Part shown: positions 7,997 through 13,408 of the stretch, piece after piece | Numbering within the stretch: the first letter of the stretch is position 1 | Layout of the letters: the number at the start of each line of letters is the position of its first letter | Source of the DNA: Candidatus Peregrinibacteria bacterium | GTDB taxonomy: Bacteria > Patescibacteriota > Gracilibacteria > UBA1369 > UBA12463 | Assembly (NCBI GenBank): GCA_023245695.1 | Contig: JAHFJT010000003.1 | Location: 1 to 13,408 of the forward strand | Reading direction: 5' to 3' | DNA: 13,408 nt | The notes under the pieces: model-generated | Seen by the model: only the letters and a program-made list of their open reading frames with translations | What the model was told of the DNA's origin: nothing | Databases searched by the model: none | Translations under genes and position numbers: made by a program

Positions 7997-8017
7997 GGAC
8001 GGATCAAAGACAAAGAT

Positions 8018-9145
8018 TTACTTCACCGCCTTTGCAACCTCAGCGCTCACGCCGGGTTCGAAGACGCCGGGGATGATTTTTTCGGCGGTTGGATCTTTGA
8101 CGAGGGCAGCGAGATTTTTTGCGGCCTGGATCTGCATATCGATAGTGATGAGTTTGACGCGGTTGTCGAGAGCGCCACGGAAGATGCCGCAGACCATGGC
8201 ACCTGCAGCATGCGCCTCATCAGGCATGATCTCGGGAATAGGATTGGCCATAGCGAAGACAATCGCATTTGGAGCCATCGTCTTGACCATGTCACCATTG
8301 ATGACACCGGCCTTTGAGACACCGATGAACATATCGGCACCCTGCATGGCATCGGACATGTCTCCACGGATACCACGCGGATTGGTTTTACGAGCGTAGA
8401 GAATTTTTTCGTCGTTCATGTCGGCTCGGTCTTCGGCGATGATGCCCTTGGAGTCGACGAGGATAATGTCCTTGGCACCTGCGGCCATCAGGAGGTCAGC
8501 GATAGCAATACCAGCCGCGCCGGCACCGCTCATCGCAATTTTCAACGTGCTCAACTCTTTCCCAACAACTTTCAATGCATTATACAAACCAGCAAGCACG
8601 ATCGTCGCGGTGCCGTGCTGATCATCATGGAAGACAGGAATATCAAGTTCCTGCTGCAGCCGTCGCTCCACCTCAAAACATCGCGGTGCCGCGATATCTT
8701 CGAGATTGATCCCACCAAATACCGGCGCGATCAACTTCACCGTTCGCACAATTTCATCTACATCCTGCGAATCAATACAGATCGGAAACGCATCCACATC
8801 CGCAAATTTTTTAAACAACGCACATTTTCCTTCCATCACGGGCAGTCCTGCTCGCGCTCCAATATTGCCAAGACCCAAAACCGCACTTCCATCCGTCACC
8901 ACAGCTACCGTATTATTTTTGATCGTGGTGGCATAGAGCGCATCCGTTTCGCGATTCACATGGGAACCGGGCTCAGCGCGCGCTACGCGCGCGTCCTCCT
9001 CCTCCGCAATCAACTTACACGGATCGGCCACCCCCGGCGTGTAGTACACCTTCAAATCGTCGATTGAGTCGAGTGGGACCTTCAAGCCGGTCGATAATTT
9101 TCCCTTAAATTTCTTGTGTTGCTCAATAGCGTACGTCGAATCCAT
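8018..9145 (-). CDS. Malic enzyme (NAD(P)-dependent malate dehydrogenase, decarboxylating), with internal deletion
   Basis: A 375-aa protein of the short bacterial malic enzyme family, which converts malate to pyruvate and CO2 while reducing NAD(P). Seen: YYTPGVADPC with the catalytic-type Tyr at 35; VVTDGSAVLGLGNIG (83-96); VMEGK with the probable general-base Lys107; INLEDIAAPRC with metal-binding type E149/D150; VFHDDQHGTA (171-180) with D174/D175; a Rossmann G-A-G-A-A-G at 207-212 followed by LVD231, an acidic residue favouring NAD over NADP; and AMANPIPEIMPDE (298-310). After AGAMVC319 the sequence goes straight to GIFRGALDNR, missing the ~18 residues (TGRSD.PNQ.NN...FP) normally found there, including substrate-contacting Asn residues. 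Activity is therefore uncertain. It follows the 93-aa gene by 3 nt, so the two are probably cotranscribed. No Shine-Dalgarno is seen. Stop is TAA. Confidence 0.95.
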   Translation of the reverse strand: MDSTYAIEQHKKFKGKLSTGLKVPLDSIDDLKVYYTPGVADPCKLIAEEEDARVARAEPGSHVNRETDALYATTIKNNTVAVVTDGSAVLGLGNIGARAGLPVMEGKCALFKKFADVDAFPICIDSQDVDEIVRTVKLIAPVFGGINLEDIAAPRCFEVERRLQQELDIPVFHDDQHGTATIVLAGLYNALKVVGKELSTLKIAMSGAGAAGIAIADLLMAAGAKDIILVDSKGIIAEDRADMNDEKILYARKTNPRGIRGDMSDAMQGADMFIGVSKAGVINGDMVKTMAPNAIVFAMANPIPEIMPDEAHAAGAMVCGIFRGALDNRVKLITIDMQIQAAKNLAALVKDPTAEKIIPGVFEPGVSAEVAKAVK

Positions 9146-9148
9146 AAA

Positions 9149-9430
9149 TTAGTGTTTTGGCGGGGGAGTTACATTTGGTTTTGAGGTTGGAAAACTCAGA
9201 GAAGGCATCTGAATGCTGGCATTCTGCGAATTGAGCTGAGCCTGTGTGGCTTGTTGAACCTGTTTTTTGGTCATAGCTCGCTGTGTCTCTTCCGCACTCG
9301 CCGTTTGATCGGGAACCGTAAATCTGTCATGCAAAAAAGCTCCAACCGTGAGCCCAAGAAGCACGACGAGGAACATCGTCGCAAAGAGCACGAGTTGTTT
9401 TTTCCAGATAAATCCGATGGCCATAGACAT
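9149..9430 (-). CDS. Small single-pass membrane protein
   Basis: A 93-aa protein. After a short N-terminus with two Lys (MSMAIGFIWKKQ) comes one strongly hydrophobic segment at about residues 12-32 (LVLFATMFLVVLLGLTVGAFL), then a polar tail rich in Gln, Thr, Ser and Pro that ends PNVTPPPKH. The lysines before the segment suggest the N-terminus is inside and the ~60-residue tail is outside. It has no cysteine and no recognisable domain. It lies 44 nt after the SLH gene and 3 nt before malic enzyme on the same strand, so it is probably part of one transcript. A second ATG at 9424 (Met3) is an equally possible start. I do not know its function; a link to the surface protein upstream is only suggested by position. 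Confidence 0.7.
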   Translation of the reverse strand: MSMAIGFIWKKQLVLFATMFLVVLLGLTVGAFLHDRFTVPDQTASAEETQRAMTKKQVQQATQAQLNSQNASIQMPSLSFPTSKPNVTPPPKH

Positions 9431-9474
9431 TGGGATAAAGGAGCGGGAACATGCGACAGCCTTTGGCTATCGTG

Positions 9475-10905
9475 CTAAAACGTGGTCATTTTTCCACTGC
9501 GAACCGCTAATATCGTATCCGAGGCGCGCTCATATTTCAATGTCATCTGTATCTTGCCACTGTAATAGTAATCCACCGGTCCCGTGCCCACACCGATCTC
9601 ATCCGTGAGCAGAATAAGAGCATCGCCAAGGGTGCCAATCGTCGCCTTGCCTACGTGCTCAATCAGAATTTTCGACTGCACAGCACTTCGCAGAATCTCA
9701 TCCGGCAAACTCACATCTTCCTGATCTCCGCCCGACGAGGTCACCGGAGAGATCACGAGAGTCCGAACCATGCTTCGCAGGGTCTCTTTTAATTTTGGCA
9801 TGAGAGAGCCCATCCCATACTGTCCGTAGACAGACATGCTCATCGCCTGCTGACCAACGACACTTCCTGGGAGGTACACGTACCAGTTCTCAATACCTTC
9901 ACTCGCAAGTTTCACATGCAGTACCGGTCGCCCAGCGATCGTCACCTGCGTGTACTCAACGATTTTTCCCGGGTATGCCTGTGAACTCAGCGTCTTCACC
10001 TTCTCAAAAAAAGCACTCGACGACGAAGCCGTCTCTGCCACAGGAACCTTGAAGGTAATATTCGCCGTCAGGGGGGTAACGAGCTCATGATCCAGCGGAA
10101 AAAGACCATCTTTTTTCCACACCGTTATACGTCCACCATCCGTCACGATACTCCAGCTCTTCGGCATCTTGAAAGAAAGTCCAAGCGTCGGAGCACTGAA
10201 CGCACTCCATTCACGCGAAATATCAAATGCCGCGCCCTTGTTCGCCTTCACCTGGGAAATTCGGTAAAGAATTTCTGCAGCCATACCTCGATTGATGCCG
10301 GTATTTGGATAAAAGTTTCCGTCATCACTATCGGTCATAATAAAGAGCTTTCTCGCGGTCATCGCATAGGGATAGAACCAACTCGCGGGCGTCACATCAT
10401 TCGGAAGTGGAGCGACGATCGTTCCAGGAGGATTGAGTTCAGCGGCCTTGAGCGGCTCAAGTTGCAATGTAAGAAACGCGAGCTTCAGGGCCTGCGTTCG
10501 AGTCATCGTGTCGTTTGGTCCAAAGGTTCCATTGCCATATCCCAGCGCCACCCCAAGCTTATATCCGGTGAGAATATCCGTATAAAACCAGTCATTGGCT
10601 TTCACGTCTTTGTAGGGCGACGTCATCTTCGCAAGCGCCGCCGGATCCACCGTTCGGCCACTCAATTTCAGTGCCATCTTCAAAAACTCTGCACGTGTCA
10701 CGAGCGCCTCAGGCTTGTACGTCTGGTCCGGATACCCCTTTGCAATCTTTTTGTCCTTCAAAAACTGTACCGCATCCCGGAAGTCATAGTCCGCAGAAAT
10801 ATCAACAAATGGCACACTCACAACCATAGACTCGGCCGAAGTAACAGCTGGAGCGAGGGCTATAAGGAGGCTCAGAGTGAGATTGGTGAGGTATTGTAGC
10901 TTCAT
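9475..10905 (-). CDS. Exported S-layer homology (SLH) domain protein
   Basis: A 476-aa protein. Residues 1-24 form a signal peptide (a Lys, then LTLSLLIALAPAVTSA) with a probable cleavage after VTSA. Three SLH domains follow: about 33-83 (FVDIS...GYPDQTYKPEALVTRAEFLKM), 98-150 (YKDVKANDWFYTDI...GYGNGTFGPNDTMTRTQALKL) and 169-220 (NDVTPASWFYPYA...NFYPNTGINRGMAAEIL). SLH triplets are known to bind secondary cell-wall polymers, so the protein should sit on the cell surface. From about 235, LGLSFKMPKSWSI begins a beta-rich domain of ~150 residues similar in style to PsbP/Mog1-like folds, and after a linker (about 388-400) a final ~70-residue domain ends at MTTF. Their roles are unknown. A promoter-like element sits 7 nt before the ATG, predicting a leaderless mRNA. 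It probably heads a transcript with the 93-aa and malic enzyme genes. Stop is TAG. Confidence 0.92.
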   Translation of the reverse strand: MKLQYLTNLTLSLLIALAPAVTSAESMVVSVPFVDISADYDFRDAVQFLKDKKIAKGYPDQTYKPEALVTRAEFLKMALKLSGRTVDPAALAKMTSPYKDVKANDWFYTDILTGYKLGVALGYGNGTFGPNDTMTRTQALKLAFLTLQLEPLKAAELNPPGTIVAPLPNDVTPASWFYPYAMTARKLFIMTDSDDGNFYPNTGINRGMAAEILYRISQVKANKGAAFDISREWSAFSAPTLGLSFKMPKSWSIVTDGGRITVWKKDGLFPLDHELVTPLTANITFKVPVAETASSSSAFFEKVKTLSSQAYPGKIVEYTQVTIAGRPVLHVKLASEGIENWYVYLPGSVVGQQAMSMSVYGQYGMGSLMPKLKETLRSMVRTLVISPVTSSGGDQEDVSLPDEILRSAVQSKILIEHVGKATIGTLGDALILLTDEIGVGTGPVDYYYSGKIQMTLKYERASDTILAVRSGKMTTF

Positions 10906-10912
10906 TGCCGTC

Positions 10913-10941
10913 AGTATATAGGTTTTTCAAAGCTCAGTCAC
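10913..10941 (-). promoter_or_regulatory. Candidate sigma70-type promoter of the SLH gene
   Basis: Minus strand GTGACT (10936-10941, four of six -35 bases), a 17-nt spacer, then TATACT (10913-10918, five of six -10 bases). The ATG begins at 10905, eight bases after the -10 element, which is where transcription would normally start; the mRNA is therefore predicted to be leaderless. Confidence 0.5.
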
Positions 10942-10953
10942 CAAAGTTGTGAA

Positions 10954-10976
10954 ATATTTGATTAAATGACAAATAT
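10954..10976. promoter_or_regulatory. Candidate operator: 7-bp inverted repeat over a promoter
   Basis: ATATTTG (10954-10960) and CAAATAT (10970-10976) are perfect inverted copies separated by nine bases. The dyad overlaps the -35 box and spacer of the candidate promoter for the gene starting at 11026, and lies 13 bases from the divergent SLH promoter. A dimeric repressor site would fit. The region is AT-rich, so chance is possible. Confidence 0.3.
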
Positions 10977-10986
10977 GTGTTTTAAT
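10958..10986 (+). promoter_or_regulatory. Candidate sigma70-type promoter of the 414-aa gene
   Basis: TTGATT (10958-10963, four of six -35 bases), a 17-nt spacer and TTTAAT (10981-10986, five of six -10 bases). Transcription would start near 10993, after the ATGs at 10966, 10975 and 10990, which leaves 11026 as the first usable in-frame start with a leader of about 33 nt. Confidence 0.5.
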
Positions 10987-11025
10987 AGCATGGTAACACA
11001 AAAGTATTTTCATAATAATGAAAGC

Positions 11026-12270
11026 ATGAATAACCAGAGCCCAGATAGCAAACAGCAAGGACAAGATGTGACGAAAGTTTGGCCATCCATGAGTGGAAGA
11101 CCGACGCTTCCGATGGATCACGATGAGTTGGCGAAGCTGGGAATGATTCACACCTCGACGCCAAGTGTAGGTACGGTAGATGCGGGTGATATTTCAACAG
11201 GCAAAGAGATGGCCGAACGAACACGCGCCGTTCTTCTTCCAAATCCAGGGCGAGATTATCCATCTGCAGGATTTGATACTCCAGGTGATCTCACACGAGA
11301 TGTTCGAGTAAAGGTGAGTGGCGCTTCGAATCAGGCTCTAAGCCAGCCTGCAAATCAGGGGCCAAACCATATGACGATGTGGACTTTGCAGAACGGCACT
11401 CAAGATAAAGGAAAACATCAGGACCTGCCCTTGATCCGTGATGAATATGATGAGGGAGATGATGTGATGGATCCAGAGGCGAGCACACGAAGTATCAAGG
11501 AATATGTATTTCTGTTAGCCAACCTTGATGAAAGATTGGATGTGACTGGAAGACAAAACGATCAAGTACGTATGATTCTTGATGAGCTCAAGCCACATCT
11601 TCGACTCCTCCGACGAGAAGCACGACGCACCATCTTGCAGGCGTATCCAGTGCTCTTTTATCCGGACCAGATTCTCCCTGCTATAGAAGCAATCTATCCA
11701 AAAAACGAAGAGGTTATGCCTGGATTGTCAAAGTTCCAAGTGGCGGTGCGAGAATTAGGTAAAGCACTTTCCTTGACCTTTAAGCGAGAGACATTCACAG
11801 CTGGTATCGAAAAGCTCAAGACGCTCAAAGGAAAAGAATACAACTATACGTTCGAAGACTTTCGAGATACGCTCGTGAGAATGGATGATGAAGCACCTCG
11901 TTTTACGGATGAGTTGAGATTTTGGCTCATGCAGCTTAGTCCCCAGGAGAAGGATGCGATCGGAGAGCACTGGATTCCACCAGCTCGTCCGGAGGACATG
12001 GTGACACACATCAAATCGATGTATCCAGAACCATGGCACAATTACATTCTTCAGGTGGTTGGCGAACGTTTGAATAGCCTCTTTGCCCACTCAAGCATCC
12101 CTGATAACGCAAAAGTAGATGGATTTAAGCGCGAGGGGGTCTCGCAGCGAATCATCACCGAGGCACAAAATGTAGCGATGCTGTGGAGAGGTGGACTGAA
12201 GGTCGCAGAAAATCCACCAAAGCGAATTACCGGACGAATCACCGACCGGATCAATCAAGCGAGGGTATAG
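11026..12270 (+). CDS. Hypothetical protein, disordered N-terminus and helical C-terminus
   Basis: I do not recognise this protein. The frame can be extended to an ATG at 10966 (434 aa), but the promoter-like element overlaps that start, so I chose 11026 (414 aa, MNNQSPDSKQQ). About 150 N-terminal residues are rich in Gly, Asp, Gln, Pro and Thr, have no hydrophobic core, and are probably disordered; an acidic patch (DEYDEGDDVMDPEAS) closes this part. The remaining ~260 residues are mainly helical and contain basic helices (LRLLRREARRTILQ) and Trp-containing motifs (FWLMQLSPQEKDAIGEHW, EPWHNYIL), so a folded domain is likely. There is no signal peptide or membrane segment, suggesting a cytoplasmic location. 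It ends with tandem TAG TAG stops, 13 nt from the convergent hisS end. A helical scaffold or DNA-associated protein is possible but unsupported. Confidence 0.78.
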   Translation: MNNQSPDSKQQGQDVTKVWPSMSGRPTLPMDHDELAKLGMIHTSTPSVGTVDAGDISTGKEMAERTRAVLLPNPGRDYPSAGFDTPGDLTRDVRVKVSGASNQALSQPANQGPNHMTMWTLQNGTQDKGKHQDLPLIRDEYDEGDDVMDPEASTRSIKEYVFLLANLDERLDVTGRQNDQVRMILDELKPHLRLLRREARRTILQAYPVLFYPDQILPAIEAIYPKNEEVMPGLSKFQVAVRELGKALSLTFKRETFTAGIEKLKTLKGKEYNYTFEDFRDTLVRMDDEAPRFTDELRFWLMQLSPQEKDAIGEHWIPPARPEDMVTHIKSMYPEPWHNYILQVVGERLNSLFAHSSIPDNAKVDGFKREGVSQRIITEAQNVAMLWRGGLKVAENPPKRITGRITDRINQARV

Positions 12271-12283
12271 TAGGCTCTATAGT

Positions 12284-13408
12284 CTATCCGTAGAGAAGTT
12301 CTCCTGGATGGTAGGTATCGAGGTTCTCCTCGCCGATAAGTTCAATGATCTTGTCCATCACCTTCGGGAACTTCACCTTTTCCTGGGTGCCGAGTTTCAT
12401 ATTTCGGACAATAGCTACACCCTCACGAACCTCCGTGAGACCCATAATGATCGTCCATGGAGCTCCGAACTTATCCGCAATTTTGAGCTGTGCGCCCATT
12501 GAACCTTTGCCCAGCGCACCGACGGTTTTGATACCACGCTCACGCATCTGCATAATCAGTGGAAGACACTTCTTCTTAGCCTCTTTTCCGAGCTGTGCGA
12601 CAAAGACATGGAGCTCATCTTTGTGAGGAACGCGAACCTTCGCACGTTTCATGTTGGCAATGAGCCGCTCAACGCCCATCGCAAATCCAATGGCTGGTGT
12701 AGAGGGCCCACCCAAGAGTTCGACGAGTCCATCGTATCGCCCACCACCACCGATCGCATTCTGTGAGTCGGAGGTATTGTCCCAGAACTCAAAAACCGTC
12801 TTCGAGTAGTAGTCGAGACCACGAACGAGCTTCGGATTTTCAACGTACGCTATGCCAAGCTCATCGAGAAACTCTTTCAAATCTGCGTGGAACTCTTTTG
12901 ACTCAGGATCGAGATACTCGCTAAAGGAAGGCGCGAGCTTTGCGAGCGTCACACAGTCTTCTTCCTTACAATCGAGCAAACGAAGAGGATTCGACCCAAG
13001 ACGTACCTGGCAATTTTCACAGAGATGTCGCTCTTTCCCGAAGTAGTAGTCCTGCAAAGAGGCGATGTATTTTTTTCGTGACTCAGGCGTACCGATACTA
13101 TTGAGCTGAAGGGTGAAAAGCTTATCGATACCGAGATCCTTCAGGATCACGAGTGCGAGCTGAATAATCTGAGCATCCAGGGCTGGATCGCTCTCGCCGA
13201 TCACTTCAACGCCCACCTGCCAGAACTGGCGGTAACGGCCTTTTTGAGGTTGGTTGTAGCGGAAGAATGGCTCGATGTAGTAGAGCTGTACGGGCTGAGC
13301 CAGCATCGCCATGTTGTTTTGGAGATATGAGCGAACGATCGCAGCTGTGCCTTCAGGACGAAGTGTGAGAGATCGACCCTTACGATCTTCAAACGTGTAC
13401 ATTTCTTT
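12284..13408 (-). CDS. hisS: Histidyl-tRNA synthetase (N-terminus outside window)
   Basis: A class II aminoacyl-tRNA synthetase that charges tRNA-His. The frame stays open to the window edge (codons for Lys-Glu precede the Met at 13402), so roughly the first 60-70 residues including motif 1 are missing. Seen from that Met: motif 2 region with LTLRPEGTA and IEPFFRYNQPQKGRYRQFWQ; an insertion with CENC and DCKEEDC cysteines, as in many HisRS; the histidine-specific LVRGLDYYSKTVFEF; the glycine loop IGGGGRYDGLVELLGG; motif 3 PAIGFAMGVERL; and a C-terminal anticodon-binding domain starting near HVFVAQLGKEA and containing GSMGAQLKIADKFGAPW. All expected catalytic motifs within the visible part look intact. 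The stop is TAG, and the gene converges on the 414-aa gene with a 13-nt gap and no visible terminator. Confidence 0.97.
   Translation of the reverse strand, partial: KEMYTFEDRKGRSLTLRPEGTAAIVRSYLQNNMAMLAQPVQLYYIEPFFRYNQPQKGRYRQFWQVGVEVIGESDPALDAQIIQLALVILKDLGIDKLFTLQLNSIGTPESRKKYIASLQDYYFGKERHLCENCQVRLGSNPLRLLDCKEEDCVTLAKLAPSFSEYLDPESKEFHADLKEFLDELGIAYVENPKLVRGLDYYSKTVFEFWDNTSDSQNAIGGGGRYDGLVELLGGPSTPAIGFAMGVERLIANMKRAKVRVPHKDELHVFVAQLGKEAKKKCLPLIMQMRERGIKTVGALGKGSMGAQLKIADKFGAPWTIIMGLTEVREGVAIVRNMKLGTQEKVKFPKVMDKIIELIGEENLDTYHPGELLYG

Noticed and set aside
8018..9145. Malic enzyme as a frameshifted pseudogene
   Set aside because: The missing segment leaves the frame intact and conserved sequence continues on both sides to a normal C-terminus, so it is an in-frame gap, not a broken gene.
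9455..9471. Hairpin GATAGCC-AAA-GGCTGTC between the SLH and 93-aa genes, considered as a terminator
   Set aside because: The stem is good (one G-U pair) but no U-run follows it; the next bases are GCAUGUUCCC. It may affect mRNA stability but is not called a terminator.
1..13408. Alternative genetic code (TGA as glycine)
   Set aside because: All conserved genes are full length under the standard code and contain no in-frame TGA, so there is no sign of recoding; only the lack of TGA stops is noted.
1..13408. tRNA, rRNA, CRISPR array, insertion sequence or attachment site
   Set aside because: Intergenic gaps total only a few hundred bases, and none shows a cloverleaf, spaced direct repeats or terminal inverted repeats with a transposase.

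Overview
The window is a gene-dense bacterial chromosome segment of nine protein genes covering nearly all of its length. No stretch over 300 bases lacks a gene, and I see no RNA gene, insertion sequence or CRISPR array. It mixes recognisable housekeeping genes (YebC-family regulator, a short-form malic enzyme, histidyl-tRNA synthetase) with large proteins I cannot place in named families. Together with an SLH-domain exported protein, no clear Shine-Dalgarno sequences and only TAA/TAG stops, this suggests a Patescibacteria (CPR) lineage, perhaps near Peregrinibacteria/Peribacteria. That placement is inference from gene style only; no phylogenetic marker was analysed. Translation uses the standard code: every gene reads through full length with no in-frame TGA.

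Layout. Positions 1-3990 (+) hold the 3' part of a giant gene whose product has Gly/Ala-rich segments, a probable zinc metallopeptidase module (HELQH plus a downstream Glu), a long helical region and a distinct C-terminal domain. Convergent to it, with a 12-nt gap, is yebC (4003-4749, -). Upstream of yebC lies an unrecognised 314-aa gene (4838-5782, -), with a candidate terminator overlapping its stop. A compact divergent region (5783-5890) separates it from a ~701-aa protein (5891-7996, +) whose C-terminal 60% is five tandem ~82-92 aa repeats. Next comes a minus-strand gene set read from right to left: an SLH-domain exported protein (9475-10905), a 93-aa single-pass membrane protein (9149-9430) and malic enzyme (8018-9145). 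A second divergent region (10906-11025) leads to an unrecognised ~414-aa protein (11026-12270, +). The window ends inside hisS (12284-13408, -), which lacks its N-terminus here.

Main points of interest: (i) the tandem-repeat protein with an HTH-like core in each repeat; (ii) a malic enzyme lacking the usually invariant TGRSD/NQ-NN segment by a clean in-frame gap; (iii) the giant multidomain metallopeptidase-like protein; (iv) promoter-like elements so close to the yebC and SLH start codons that leaderless mRNAs are predicted, and so placed at two other genes that the longest ORF start is probably wrong. No defence or mobile system was recognised.
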